A stretch of DNA of 64,000 nt, taken from positions 1,550,001-1,614,000 of the forward strand of contig NZ_JACHWR010000001.1 in the NCBI RefSeq assembly GCF_014191495.1. The letters run 5' to 3'. A program made the translations under genes and the position numbers. Of this stretch, positions 1 through 9,898 are shown piece by piece (positions within the stretch are counted from its first letter, which is position 1; every line of letters begins with the position of its first letter). The notes below the pieces were generated by a model, which searched no databases, was not told where the DNA came from, and saw only the letters and a list, made by a program, of their open reading frames with translations. The DNA is from Nocardioides soli (lineage in GTDB: Bacteria > Actinomycetota > Actinomycetes > Propionibacteriales > Nocardioidaceae).

Positions 1-183
1 GACGACGCTGTCGAAGGTCACGAAGAGATCACGAGCCACCCTGCCGGACGGAGCAGGTGGTTGCAAACCGAACTGCCTAACCAGTCGGGAGAAAGTCGCC
101 GGCGGCCACCTCCCCTGTCACAGCAGCCACAGATGCCTCAGCAGCACCGGGGCGGCCCGGCGGTCCGGGGTACCGATCGGCAC

Positions 184-1542
184 TCAGACCGTCATGTTCT
201 CCAACATCTCGGTCACCAGGGCGGCGATCGGCGACCGCTCGGAGCGGGTCAGCGTGACGTGGGCGAACAGCGGGTGTCCCTTGAGCTTCTCGACCACGGC
301 GACCACACCGTCGTGCCGCCCGACCCGCAGGTTGTCCCGCTGCGCGACGTCGTGGGTGAGCACCACCTTGGAGTTGGCACCGATCCGGGACAGCACGGTC
401 AGCAGCACGTTGCGCTCCAGCGACTGCGCCTCGTCGACGATGACGAAGGCGTCGTGCAGCGACCGGCCCCGGATGTGGGTCAGCGGGAGCACCTCGAGCA
501 TGCCGCGGTCGAGCACCTCGTCGATGACCTCACGGGTCGTGATCGCCCCGAGGGTGTCGAAGACCGCCTGCGCCCAGGGCGACATCTTCTCCGACTCCGA
601 GCCGGGCAGGTAGCCGAGCTCCTGGCCGCCGACGGCGAACAGCGGCCGGAACACCACGACCCGCTGGTGCTGACGCCGCTCCATCACCGCCTCGAGGCCG
701 GCGCACAGCGCGAGCGCGGACTTGCCGGTGCCGGCGCGGCCGCCGAGCGAGACGATCCCGACCTCCGGGTCGAGCAGCATCTCCAGCGCGACCCGCTGCT
801 CGGCGGAGCGGCCGTGGATGCCGAACGCCTCCCGGTCGCCGCGCACCAGGTGCACGTGCTTGTCGGGGCCGACCCGGCCCAACGCCGTACCGCGCTCGGA
901 GAGCAGCACCAGCCCGTGGTGGCACGGCAGGTCCCGCGCGGCCTCGAGGTCGAGGACGCCGTCGTCGTACAGCTCGTCGAGATCGGCGGCCGCGACCTCG
1001 AGCTCGGCCATGCCGGAGTAGCCGGTGTCGGAGTCACTGACGGCCTCGGCGCGGTACTCCTCGGCGTCGAGTCCGACCGCGGACGCCTTGATCCGCAGCG
1101 GCAGGTCCTTGGAGACGAGCGTGACCGCGTGGCCCTCGTTGGCGAGGTTGCGGGCGACCGCGAGGATGCGCGTGTCGTTGTCACCGAGGCGGAAGCCCGA
1201 CGGCAGCGACTCGGGGTCGGTGTGGTTGAGCTCGACCCGGATCGTGCCGCCCTCGTCGCCGACCGGCACCGGCTCGTCGAGCCGGCCGTGGGTGATCCGC
1301 AGCTCGTCGAGCATCCGCAGCGCCGTACGGGCGAAGAAGCCCAGCTCGGGGTGGTGCCGCTTGCCCTCGAGCTCGGTGATCACCACGACCGGGAGCACGA
1401 CCTCGTGCTCGGCGAAGCGCCGCAGGGCGCCCGGGTCGGCCAGCAGCACGCTGGTGTCCAGGACGAAGGTGCGGACGGCGGGCGGTGTCGCTCGATCGGC
1501 AGTGGTGGCGGAGCGCTGTGACTTCTGAGCCTGGGTCGGCAC
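184..1542 (-). CDS. phoH2: PIN domain-PhoH fusion protein (PhoH2-type RNA helicase/ribonuclease)
   Basis: A 452-aa fusion. The PIN ribonuclease fold lies at about residues 22-155, with the acidic metal-site start FVLDTSVLL near residue 26. A PhoH ATPase follows, with Walker A GRAGTGKS at about 268-275 and Walker B FVIVDEAQ at about 366-373. PIN-PhoH2 proteins of actinobacteria are known as ATP-dependent RNA unwinding and cleaving enzymes, so a cytoplasmic RNA-processing role is likely. The ATG at 1542 leaves a short, probably disordered N-terminus before the PIN domain; no better internal start is obvious. It lies downstream of and co-directional with the isoprenyl synthase, separated by 268 bp, so it probably has its own promoter. 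The family call is secure; the physiological substrate is not. Confidence 0.93.
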   Translation of the reverse strand: MPTQAQKSQRSATTADRATPPAVRTFVLDTSVLLADPGALRRFAEHEVVLPVVVITELEGKRHHPELGFFARTALRMLDELRITHGRLDEPVPVGDEGGTIRVELNHTDPESLPSGFRLGDNDTRILAVARNLANEGHAVTLVSKDLPLRIKASAVGLDAEEYRAEAVSDSDTGYSGMAELEVAAADLDELYDDGVLDLEAARDLPCHHGLVLLSERGTALGRVGPDKHVHLVRGDREAFGIHGRSAEQRVALEMLLDPEVGIVSLGGRAGTGKSALALCAGLEAVMERRQHQRVVVFRPLFAVGGQELGYLPGSESEKMSPWAQAVFDTLGAITTREVIDEVLDRGMLEVLPLTHIRGRSLHDAFVIVDEAQSLERNVLLTVLSRIGANSKVVLTHDVAQRDNLRVGRHDGVVAVVEKLKGHPLFAHVTLTRSERSPIAALVTEMLENMTV

Positions 1543-1810
1543 GATGACACCCCTTCAGCAGGCCGGCGGGCACTCCGCGTCCGGCCATCTGCTCACTCTG
1601 ATGGACCGGAACGAGCCCGAGGGCCGGAGTGCCGGCTCCCGGTCGCGCACCCGCGAGGGGGATCCCCCCGATGGTGTGCTGTGCAGTCGTGAATGCTCAC
1701 GAACGGGCCTCCCGATACGGGGAGCTTCCCCACTCCCCGATACCCGCGAACGTACGCCGCGGCCCCACGGGTTCCGGGACGACACGCCCGAACGGACGGT
1801 GAAGGCTCGG

Positions 1811-2581
1811 TTACGAGCCGAAGCGCCGCTCGCGCTGCGCGTAGGCACGGATCGCGCGCAGGAAGTCGACCCGCCGGAAGTCGGGCCAGTAGGCCTCGCA
1901 GAAGTAGAACTCCGACTTCGCCGACTGCCACAGCAGGAAGCCGCCGAGGCGCTGCTCCCCCGACGTACGGATCACCAGGTCGGGATCGGGCTGGCCCTTG
2001 GTGTAGAGGTGCTCGGCGATGTGCTCGACGTCGATCGTGGTGGCGAGCTCCTCGAGCGACATGCCCTTGGCCGCGGACTCGTGGAGCAGCGAGCGTACGG
2101 CGTCGGCGATCTCGCGACGGCCGCCGTACCCGACCGCGACGTTGACCAGCATCCCGTCGACGTCGCGGGTCGCCTCCTCGGCCGCCTTCAGCTTCTCCGC
2201 GACCTCCGCGGGCAGCAGGTCGAGGGCGCCGACGGGATGGATCCGCCACTTCTGCTGGTCGGCGAGCGAGGCGACGGCCTCGCCGATGATCTCCAGCAGC
2301 GGCAGCAGCTCGTGCTCGGGCCGGTTGAGGTTGTCGGTGGACAGCAGCCACAGCGTGACGACCTCGATGCCGACCTCGTCGCACCAGCCGAGCAGCGGCT
2401 CGATGTTCGCGGCGCCGGCCCGATGGCCGTGCGCGGTGTCGTGGCCGACGGCACGCGCCCACCGGCGGTTGCCGTCGAGCATCACGCCGACGTGCTGCGG
2501 GACGTTCTCGGGCATCCGCCGCAGAACGCGGGCCTCGTACGCCGGATAGAGCACCCGTCGCACTCCCCGCTTCCAGTCCAC
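1811..2581 (-). CDS. Z-isoprenyl diphosphate synthase (UPP synthase family, Rv1086-like)
   Basis: A 256-aa cis-prenyltransferase that condenses isopentenyl diphosphate onto an allylic diphosphate. The signature VGVMLDGNRRWA near residues 31-42 carries the essential Asp (D36). The family motifs STDNLNRP, GYGGRREI and DLVIRTSGEQRLGGFLLWQ are all present. I chose the GTG at 2581 (VDWKRG...) because the longer open frame upstream is proline/arginine-rich shadow sequence that runs into the divergent promoter. The divergent TrhA/hemolysin III neighbour matches the Mycobacterium tuberculosis Rv1085c-Rv1086 arrangement. This favours the short-chain (farnesyl-type) Z-synthase over the main undecaprenyl synthase, but product length cannot be read from sequence alone. 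Confidence 0.9.
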   Translation of the reverse strand: MDWKRGVRRVLYPAYEARVLRRMPENVPQHVGVMLDGNRRWARAVGHDTAHGHRAGAANIEPLLGWCDEVGIEVVTLWLLSTDNLNRPEHELLPLLEIIGEAVASLADQQKWRIHPVGALDLLPAEVAEKLKAAEEATRDVDGMLVNVAVGYGGRREIADAVRSLLHESAAKGMSLEELATTIDVEHIAEHLYTKGQPDPDLVIRTSGEQRLGGFLLWQSAKSEFYFCEAYWPDFRRVDFLRAIRAYAQRERRFGS

Positions 2582-2686
2582 CTGTCGATGGTAGCGAGCG
2601 AACCGCCCATTTCGTGGTCGCAACGTTGACGTGACGTTCGCCGCCTGTGCGGTTTCCGTCACCGGGCGCCGGGTAGGTTCTGCGTC

Positions 2687-3430
2687 ATGAACCAGGCCAT
2701 GAACCACGCGGTGCGAGCGGGGCTCGACCAGGCCCGCGAAGCCGTCGCGGAGTTCCGGGCCGAGTTCAAGGCCGAGATCAAGCCGAAGCTGCGCGGCTGG
2801 TTGCACCTCGCGATCGCCCCGCTCACGCTCGCGGCCGGGATCGTGCTCATCGCCCTGTCGCCCACGCCGGCGACCCGGATCGGCTCGGCGCTCTTCACCG
2901 GATCGGCCCTCGTACTGTTCACGGTGTCCGCGATCTACCACACCGGCACCTGGTCACCTCGGGTCTGGGCGTTCCTGCGGCGCTTCGACCACTCCAACAT
3001 CTTCTTGCTGATCGCCGGCTCCTACACGCCGTTCAGCCTCCTCCTCCTCGACGGCACGCCGCGCGTGGTGCTGCTGGCGACCGTCTGGAGCGGCGCCGTG
3101 CTCGGCGTCGGCTTCCGGATCTTCTGGACCGACGCGCCGCGCTGGCTCTACGTGCCGATCTACATCGCGCTCGGCTGGGCGGCGGTCTTCTTCATCCCGT
3201 CGTTCCTCGACGGCGCGACCCGGCTCGGGGTCGGCGTCGGCATCGCGACGTTCGTGATGATCGTGGTCGGCGGTGCGCTCTACACCTTCGGCGGCGTCGT
3301 CTACGGCTTCAAGCGACCCAACCCGTGGCCGCGCTTCTTCGGCTTCCACGAGGTGTTCCACAGCTTCACGATCCTCGCGTTCGTCTCCCACTACGTGGGC
3401 GTATCGCTCGCGACGTACTCCCTGCGCTGA
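2687..3430 (+). CDS. trhA: TrhA/hemolysin III family membrane protein (PAQR superfamily)
   Basis: A 247-aa polytopic membrane protein. A short charged N-terminal stretch precedes about seven hydrophobic segments starting near residue 46. The family motifs are visible: IYHTG (His-containing), DHSNIFLLIAGSYTPF in the middle, and HEVFHSFTILAFVSHYVGV at the C-terminus, which supply the conserved metal-site histidines and Asp of the PAQR fold. Family members affect membrane energetics and fluidity; the historical hemolysin name does not prove lytic activity. It is transcribed divergently from the Z-prenyl synthase across about 105 bp. The length is normal for the family. Confidence 0.93.
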   Translation: MNQAMNHAVRAGLDQAREAVAEFRAEFKAEIKPKLRGWLHLAIAPLTLAAGIVLIALSPTPATRIGSALFTGSALVLFTVSAIYHTGTWSPRVWAFLRRFDHSNIFLLIAGSYTPFSLLLLDGTPRVVLLATVWSGAVLGVGFRIFWTDAPRWLYVPIYIALGWAAVFFIPSFLDGATRLGVGVGIATFVMIVVGGALYTFGGVVYGFKRPNPWPRFFGFHEVFHSFTILAFVSHYVGVSLATYSLR

Positions 3431-3510
3431 CCGGTCGGATCGCCGGCGTCGGTCCGTCCGTGCGAGGGACGCTCGACGAGGCGGACTCCGACGATCACAA
3501 CCGCGAGACT

Positions 3511-3789
3511 GGTGGTTTCGAGACAGGCGCTAGCGCGCCTTCCTCAACCACCGTGGACGCGCCTTCCTCAACCACCGCAAGACAGGCGCCAGCGCGCCTT
3601 CCTCAACCACCGTGACTCCCTGACGACGGTGGTTGAGGAGGTTGCGCTAGCAACCGTCTCGAAACCACCCCCAACCCGACCCAGTCCCGACCACAGGTCG
3701 ACGTCCCGACGGGTGGTTTCGAGACAGGCGCTAGCGCGCCTTCCTCAACCACCGCAAGACAGGCGCTAGCGCGCCTTCCTCAACCACCG
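3511..3789. repeat. Clustered palindromic repeats (GGTGGTTTCGAGAC... / ...CCTCAACCACC)
   Basis: This is the main content of the 366-bp gap after trhA. A 43-bp unit beginning GGTGGTTTCGAGACAGGCG and ending CCTTCCTCAACCACCG is at 3511-3553 and again at 3712-3754. Truncated units ending in the same CCTCAACCACCG lie at about 3554-3577, 3577-3612 and 3754-3789. A diverged copy lies at 3628-3669 (GGTGGTTGAGG...CTCGAAACCACC). Each unit is an imperfect palindrome with a CGCTAGCG-like centre. The stop codon of the next, minus-strand gene (TGA from TCAACC at 3797) lies in related sequence. It resembles dispersed REP-type elements; it could also help stop the two convergent transcripts. Confidence 0.85.
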
Positions 3790-3796
3790 TGGCATC

Positions 3797-6700
3797 TCAA
3801 CCACCGCTACCACCGCTACCACCGCTGCCGCCCTCTTCCTCCTCCTCACCGGTGGAGGGCGGGGGCGGGACGACGATCGTCAGGGCGTACTTGCCGTTCG
3901 GCGCCGTCGACTCGGGGGCGGTGATCTCGATCTGCTCGGTCTTCGTGCGCGTCCCGATGTCCGCCTTGACCGTCCAGGTGCCGGCCGGCAGGTAGTAGGT
4001 CCGCTTGTAGCCGCTGGTGAGGAGCGGAGCGACGTACGACGGTGGCACGGTCGAGGTGCCGGTGAGGGTCAGCGTCGCCTGCGGATCGGTGCCGCTGCCG
4101 CCGGTCACGGTGACGTCGAGGGTGGCCGCCTGCTCCTCGATGTCGAGGTCGGCCTCTGCGGCGGCCGACGACGGCGGCTTGGTCGCGGGCACGGTCACGC
4201 TGTCGGAGTCGTCCGGCCAGAACGGCGTGGGCGTCGCCAGGTCGGCGCTGACGGTGTAGGCGCTCCCGGTCGGCACCCAGAACGTCGTCGGCGAGCTGCT
4301 CACGGCGAACTCGTCGTCGGTGTACACGACCGTGTTGCCGCGCTTGATGGTCAGCACGACCTTCGTCGGCGGAGTGGTGCCCAGCGGGACGTCGGTGAAC
4401 GGCGTCGCGGTGACCGCCACGTCGAGCCGGCCCTCGTTGAGCATGCTGGTCGCGGTCACCGGGCTGGCGGCGTACGTGCTCGGGACCGTCAGCGCGAAGT
4501 CGCCCGTGCACGTGATCGACTCATCGGTCGGCCCGCCGGTCAGTGCGCTCGGCGTTCCGAGGTGGTTGCCCGAGACCGGTGGCGTGATCGTGACCGTCCA
4601 GCAGCCCCACTTCACCTGGTTGAACGACGCGGTGAACGTCCCGGGGGTGCTGGTGGCGACCAGGTTGACCGCGGAGAGCGAGGTCGATCCGCCCACCTCG
4701 TCGAGAGCGACGGTGCCCGCGCTGAGGTCGTTGTTGGTCCACGGCGTCTGCACCGTGATCGTGACGTTGCGCTTGACCAGCTCGAGGGTCTGGTTCACCG
4801 GAGGCGGTGCGCCGAGCGTGTGGTCGACGTGGATGGCTGCCGGCGAGGTGTACGGCCGGTAGCCGTACTTCGTGACCAGCACGTAGAAGTCACCGTCGGG
4901 CACGTTGCGGATCTCGAAGCCGCCGTTGGCCGCCGTCTTCGCGGACATCCGGTTGTTGTCCGGCCCCTTGTCCGCCTCGTCGCAGGTGGACGCCGCGCAC
5001 ACCCACACGTCGGCGTCCTTGAGCCCGGTCGAGGCATCGGAGCCCAGGATCGTGCCGTAGATGGTGTTCATCGCGCGGTCGAGGCTGACCGTGAAGACCT
5101 GGTTGTTCGCACTGATGGTCTGCGTCCAGGTGTTGGTGACCAGGCCCGGTCCGCTGACCTCGAGGATGTACGAGCCGGGGACGATCCCGACCAGCGGGTA
5201 GCGACCGGTGGCGGGGTCGAACGCCGGCTCCTGGACCACCTCGGTGCCGCTCGAGGTCAGGCGCTTGAGCGTGACGGTCGCGTCCGACGCCGTCACGCCG
5301 CCGACGAGCACCGCGACCGAGACGTCGACCGGGTCGAGGTCCAACCGCACGTCGGCCTCGGCCACGTTGTCGGTGAACGACCGGACCAGGGTGCCGGGCA
5401 GCGCGGTGGCCGGTACGTCGGTGGGGCGGTCCTCGTCCGGGGAGTAGCCCGGCGCCTCGGCCGTGACCAGCCAGGCCACGTCGGTGGCGAGCCCGTCGAC
5501 GTCGTACGTGCCGGTGATCGAGAAGCCGCCGCCGGCGTTGGTGGTGCCGGTGAAGGTGGGACCGCCCGTCGCGGCGCAGTACGGCGTGCCGGTGGCCGGT
5601 GCGGCCGGCAGCACCGACGTGCACCGCTGCACGGTGACGGTCGCGCCGGCCACGTTGCTGGTGGCGCCGGTCGACGGCGGCGGCGCGGGCGAGCCGATCA
5701 CCGTGCCCTGGATCGTGCCGAGCTTGGTCATCGACGCGACGCACGACGTCGACCCACCCGGCTCCAGCGTGATGCTGCTCCCGCCCGGCGTGCAGGTCAG
5801 CGGCAGCGGGCTGGTCGAGCTCGCGGTCGAGCCGTGGGCGTAGCCCGGCGCCCGCACCTCGACGTCGTAGAGGTCGTCGTCGCGCGGGTCGAGGCCGGTG
5901 AAGGTGACCGAGCCGGCGCCGGCGCCGGCAGTCACGGTCGAGATCGCGACGCCGTCACGCGAGAGCGTGTACCGGGCTCCGGTGACCGGGGCGGCCCCGG
6001 CGGACTGCGGGCGCACCTCCAGGCGCGCAAGCTTCTGCAGCTTCAGCGGTGCCCCGTCCCAGGCGCAGGTCACCGTGGAGCTCACCGCGACCGGGCACTC
6101 CAGGGTGGCGGTCCCGGCGATGTAGCCGTTCAGGCTGGCGCTGATCTCGTAGGTCCCCGGGATCGCCTGATTCGGCGCACCGGGCACCCGGGTGTCCTGC
6201 CAGGTCAGCTGTCCGGTGCCGCCCGTGCCGGTGGCGCGCACCGTGATCGCGGGCGTCGCGCCCGCCTCGGGGATCGCCGTGAAGCTGACCTGGGTCCAGT
6301 CGAAGCCCGGGTCGGGCGGGTCGATCTCGGGCACGACCGTGCCGAGGGGGACCGGCTTGGCGGACAGCGGGAAGTCGTTGATGTCGGTGGTGCTGAGCGT
6401 CACGTCGTTGAACGTGCCGTCGGTGTAGCCCGGCGCGATCACCTTCACCGACACGACCGGAGACAGGTACGTCACCCTGCCGATGGCCGACGGCGGCGGG
6501 GCGGTGGTCGCCCAGCCCGGGTTGCAGTCCGTGCCGAGGTCGGCGATCGTCTGGCCCGCACCGAGGATGCCGAAGCAGCCCTGGGCCTCGGTGACCATAC
6601 CGACGGGGGTCTGCCGGGGATTGTCGGTGTCGTCGTACCCGGTCACGCCGACGACCTGCACCGAGGCGTTCGGCACCGGCTTGAGCTGGCCGTTGACCGA

Positions 6701-9700
6701 GCCCGCGACCTTGGCGACGGCGGCACCGATCGGACGGGTCAGGTTGATCCGGACGGCGACCACCTGGTTGAGGCCGACCGGGATGTCCTTGGACGCGGTG
6801 AGGCCGGCGTCGTCGGCCGGCACGCCCGGAGGCGCCGGGTCGGGCACCGTCGCGGTGACCCGGTAGCTCTGCGCCGCGACCCGGGTGAACGACGCGACTC
6901 CGTCGTCGTCGGTCGTGGCCGAGTTCACGGTCTGCAGCCCGGGCAGGCTGCGCACGACGACGGAGGTCTGGTCGGAGGGCACCAGGCGCGCCAGCGCCCC
7001 CGCCTTCCGGACGGTGATGTTCAGCCGCCCGAGGCGGTTGAGGACGTACGACTGGTTGCGAGTGACGCCGTTCTCCAGGAGCACCGGTGTCGGCGCGGGC
7101 GCGAGGTACTCGGGGTCCTGCGGCTGCACGTAGAGCGTGTACGTGCCGTCGGTGGGCACCTCGAGCGAGTAGCCACCCGTGCCCGGCACGTAGGCGCAGA
7201 CCGCGTCGGTGCTGCCGAGATCGAAGGTCGCCGAGCCCGAGGTGCACACGGGGTCGTCGCCGCCCGTGACGGCCGACGTGCAACCCGCCGGCGGCTCGTC
7301 GCCGCCCGGCGGCACCGCCCAGATGCAGGTGTTCGCCGCCGGCACGTCGGTGACGGTCGTGATCGAGCCGACGATCTTGGGCGCGGGCAGCAGCTCGAGC
7401 GTGCCGAGGTCGACGAGCTGGTTGTCGCCGACCTGGACCCTGGCGATCGCCGACGAGTAGTGCGGCGCCGAGACGACCACGGTGTGCAGGCCCGGGAGCA
7501 GGCCGCCCTCCGGGTCCGTCTGCGGGTCGGGCAGCGTGAACTCGTCGGCGGCCAGGAACGTCGTCCGGTAGGTGTGGTCGTCGTCGCTGTCGTCGTCGAC
7601 GCCCGGCTCGACGACGCTCGCGGTCAGGCACTCGCTGTCGACGGTCGGGCACTCGATCGGTACGCCGCTGCTGCCGTCGATGGCCCGTCCGCGCACCGAC
7701 GAGCGGGCGGCCAGGACGCCACCCTCGATCTGGTTGATCGTCCGGTCCACCTGCGTGATGCGGCCGGCGCGGACGGTGATGGTCACGTGGTCGGTGACGT
7801 AGCCGAAGAACTGGGTCTGGAGCGCGTAGGTGCCCGGCGCGACACCGTTGAACAGGAAGCTGCCCGCCGGGTCGGAGGTCGACATCGTCTTGTAGGTGTT
7901 GTCGGGGTTGGAGAGCGTCAGGCCGGAGCCGACGACGCCGGAGCCCTTGCCGTTGGTGTCCAGCCCGGTGATCGTGCCCGCGACGGAGCCCGAGGCGGCC
8001 ACCAGGTCGGCGTCGACCGTGGCCTGCGACTGGCCGCGCCGCAGGGTCAGCTTCGTGGTCTGCGTCTGCAGGTCCGGCCCGCTGAGCGTGACCACGTAGC
8101 TGCCCGGCACGGTCAGGCCGGGCAGCTTGTACGTGCCGACGAAGTCGGCCGAGGCTCGGGCCGAGCCGCGTCCGGCCCGGGCACCCTGGGTCAGCGTCGT
8201 CGCCGAGCGCACCACGCCGTCCTCGCTCGCCACCCTGACCGAGACGCCGCCGGCGCCGGTCAGCTTCCCGGCCTGGTTCACCGCGCGCACCTTGCCGATC
8301 AGGCTGGCGACGCCGTTGCGCAGCCGCAGGTCGGCGGTAGCGGTGCCGCCCGCGGCGAGCTCGACCATCCGGGACTCGCTGGAGAGCCCCGGCCTGGCGG
8401 CCTGCACGACGTAGGTGCCCGGCGTCGACAGGCCGCTCACCGACCAGTGCCCCACCCGACCCCGAGAGTTGCTGCTCGTGGTGATCGTGTTGGTGCCGTC
8501 GGAGATCGTCACGGTCGCGGCCCCGACCGGGCCGCCCGGTCCGGTCACGGTGCCGGAGAGCTTGCCCTGGCCGGCGCTCAGCTCGACCTCGAGCGGCTCG
8601 GCGGCGTTCTCGCTCGACGAGTCCACGACGTACGACCGCGACTGGTAGCCGGGCTTGCTGAAGGTCAGCAGGTAGTAGCCGGGCGACCTCACGTCCGCGA
8701 ACGACCAGGAGCCGTCCTTCGTGGTGGTCGCGGTCCGGTCCGCCGGCGTCTGGTCGAGCGCCTGGTTGAGGAACGACGACGCGAGGCTCATGCCGGTGTT
8801 CCCGAGCTGGGAGCTCGGGACGCCGACGCCGACGCCACCCTGGGCGCCCTCGTCGACGAGGGACGTCGGCTCCAGACGCACCCGGACGCCGCCCGGGTCG
8901 TCGCCGGCGACCGTGCCGGTCAGCGACAGCGGCTGGTCGTCGGTCGCCACGGCCGGCTGCGCACCGCCGCCCTTGCCGCCGGCACCGGCCCCGGCCTGGT
9001 CGCCCTGGTCTCCCGATCCGTCGGAGCCTCCACCGCCGTCGGAGCCGCCGGAGTCCGAGGACCCCGAGCCGTCGCCGCTCTCCTCGACCGCGGTGGTGGT
9101 CGTCTCGCTCTGCCGGTCGCCGAGCCGGTCGGCCAACCCCGGGATGAAGATGACGGCGGCCGCGATCCACACCGACACCACCGCGAGCAGGGCCACGGCC
9201 TTGAGCACGAAGGTGTTGACGAACGGACGCTGGGTCACCGACCCCTCGACGTGCCGCACCGACTCGGTGCCGCGGGCCGTCACGGTGTAGGCGTGGTGGG
9301 CGATGGTGCCGAAGAAGCGCGGTCGCGGCACCGACACCCGGCCCTTCACCTGCTCCGTGGCGCCGGGGAGGACCTCGACGTCCTCGCGCTTGAACCGCAC
9401 CCGCAGCCGCGGCGACGCCTGGACGCCGACCTTCACCCGCGCCACGTCGTCGCCGGTGTTGCGCATCGTCATCCGCACCCGGCGCGAGGACACCAGCGAC
9501 ACCCGCCGCGGCACCAGTTCGATCTCGAGCTGGTTGCGCGGGTTGACCACCAGGACGCTGTCGACCATCGCGGGCGGGGCACCGCCCGGACGACCGCTGA
9601 TCGGGTCGAGGGACTGGGCGGTGAACGCCAGGGGGTACTGGGCGGGGACCGTGCCGATCGCCGGCGAGAGCGTGAGCGTGACGACCACGCTCTGACCGGG

Positions 9701-9898
9701 CTCGAGCAGCTCGGTCCGCGTCATCGGGGGCAGCCACGAGGAGTCGACGCCGATCGCGCCGACGGCGATGACCCGAGCGGTCGAGGCCGTATTGGTCAGC
9801 GTCACCTCGACGGGGAGGGGCGAGCCGGCGGCGGTGCGCAGTCGCGACGACACCACCACGCCGGGGGCGGGCTCGTGGCCCGGGAAGCTCGAGGTCAT
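3797..9898 (-). CDS. Giant bitopic membrane protein with carboxypeptidase-regulatory-like repeats (CIS-associated, 2033 aa)
   Basis: A 2033-aa protein without a signal peptide. About 220 N-terminal residues form two Ig-like/beta domains (VEVTLTNT..., VRMTMRNTGDD...). One transmembrane segment follows at about 229-254 (FVLKAVALLAVVSVWIAAAVIF), then a Ser/Gly/Asp linker at about 265-310. About 1700 residues of beta-sandwich repeats follow, in the style of carboxypeptidase regulatory domains (GxVxG...PxxGAxVTV...T...GxYxLxxxxPGY). It ends in a (GGS)n tail at a stop inside repeat DNA. The topology suggests N-inside and repeats outside. It is the last gene of a three-gene minus-strand operon (ATGA overlap with the upstream paralogue) divergent from the CIS structural genes. 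Related genes accompany actinobacterial CIS loci. Membrane docking or envelope interaction of the particle is inferred. Confidence 0.85.
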   Translation of the reverse strand: MTSSFPGHEPAPGVVVSSRLRTAAGSPLPVEVTLTNTASTARVIAVGAIGVDSSWLPPMTRTELLEPGQSVVVTLTLSPAIGTVPAQYPLAFTAQSLDPISGRPGGAPPAMVDSVLVVNPRNQLEIELVPRRVSLVSSRRVRMTMRNTGDDVARVKVGVQASPRLRVRFKREDVEVLPGATEQVKGRVSVPRPRFFGTIAHHAYTVTARGTESVRHVEGSVTQRPFVNTFVLKAVALLAVVSVWIAAAVIFIPGLADRLGDRQSETTTTAVEESGDGSGSSDSGGSDGGGGSDGSGDQGDQAGAGAGGKGGGAQPAVATDDQPLSLTGTVAGDDPGGVRVRLEPTSLVDEGAQGGVGVGVPSSQLGNTGMSLASSFLNQALDQTPADRTATTTKDGSWSFADVRSPGYYLLTFSKPGYQSRSYVVDSSSENAAEPLEVELSAGQGKLSGTVTGPGGPVGAATVTISDGTNTITTSSNSRGRVGHWSVSGLSTPGTYVVQAARPGLSSESRMVELAAGGTATADLRLRNGVASLIGKVRAVNQAGKLTGAGGVSVRVASEDGVVRSATTLTQGARAGRGSARASADFVGTYKLPGLTVPGSYVVTLSGPDLQTQTTKLTLRRGQSQATVDADLVAASGSVAGTITGLDTNGKGSGVVGSGLTLSNPDNTYKTMSTSDPAGSFLFNGVAPGTYALQTQFFGYVTDHVTITVRAGRITQVDRTINQIEGGVLAARSSVRGRAIDGSSGVPIECPTVDSECLTASVVEPGVDDDSDDDHTYRTTFLAADEFTLPDPQTDPEGGLLPGLHTVVVSAPHYSSAIARVQVGDNQLVDLGTLELLPAPKIVGSITTVTDVPAANTCIWAVPPGGDEPPAGCTSAVTGGDDPVCTSGSATFDLGSTDAVCAYVPGTGGYSLEVPTDGTYTLYVQPQDPEYLAPAPTPVLLENGVTRNQSYVLNRLGRLNITVRKAGALARLVPSDQTSVVVRSLPGLQTVNSATTDDDGVASFTRVAAQSYRVTATVPDPAPPGVPADDAGLTASKDIPVGLNQVVAVRINLTRPIGAAVAKVAGSVNGQLKPVPNASVQVVGVTGYDDTDNPRQTPVGMVTEAQGCFGILGAGQTIADLGTDCNPGWATTAPPPSAIGRVTYLSPVVSVKVIAPGYTDGTFNDVTLSTTDINDFPLSAKPVPLGTVVPEIDPPDPGFDWTQVSFTAIPEAGATPAITVRATGTGGTGQLTWQDTRVPGAPNQAIPGTYEISASLNGYIAGTATLECPVAVSSTVTCAWDGAPLKLQKLARLEVRPQSAGAAPVTGARYTLSRDGVAISTVTAGAGAGSVTFTGLDPRDDDLYDVEVRAPGYAHGSTASSTSPLPLTCTPGGSSITLEPGGSTSCVASMTKLGTIQGTVIGSPAPPPSTGATSNVAGATVTVQRCTSVLPAAPATGTPYCAATGGPTFTGTTNAGGGFSITGTYDVDGLATDVAWLVTAEAPGYSPDEDRPTDVPATALPGTLVRSFTDNVAEADVRLDLDPVDVSVAVLVGGVTASDATVTLKRLTSSGTEVVQEPAFDPATGRYPLVGIVPGSYILEVSGPGLVTNTWTQTISANNQVFTVSLDRAMNTIYGTILGSDASTGLKDADVWVCAASTCDEADKGPDNNRMSAKTAANGGFEIRNVPDGDFYVLVTKYGYRPYTSPAAIHVDHTLGAPPPVNQTLELVKRNVTITVQTPWTNNDLSAGTVALDEVGGSTSLSAVNLVATSTPGTFTASFNQVKWGCWTVTITPPVSGNHLGTPSALTGGPTDESITCTGDFALTVPSTYAASPVTATSMLNEGRLDVAVTATPFTDVPLGTTPPTKVVLTIKRGNTVVYTDDEFAVSSSPTTFWVPTGSAYTVSADLATPTPFWPDDSDSVTVPATKPPSSAAAEADLDIEEQAATLDVTVTGGSGTDPQATLTLTGTSTVPPSYVAPLLTSGYKRTYYLPAGTWTVKADIGTRTKTEQIEITAPESTAPNGKYALTIVVPPPPSTGEEEEEGGSGGSGGSGG

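Noticed and set aside
1..39. Possible minus-strand gene start (GTG at 39, MARDLFVTFDSVV) running off the left edge
   Set aside because: Only 13 codons are visible and the ribosome site is weak; a gene may start here but cannot be supported.
1718..1739. Hairpin CGGGGAG-N8-CTCCCCG between phoH2 and the prenyl synthase
   Set aside because: The stem is 7 bp and no T-run follows on either strand; in DNA this GC-rich it may be chance.
3511..3789. CRISPR array or attachment site
   Set aside because: Units are palindromic, irregular in spacing and occur in both orientations, as expected for REP-type repeats.
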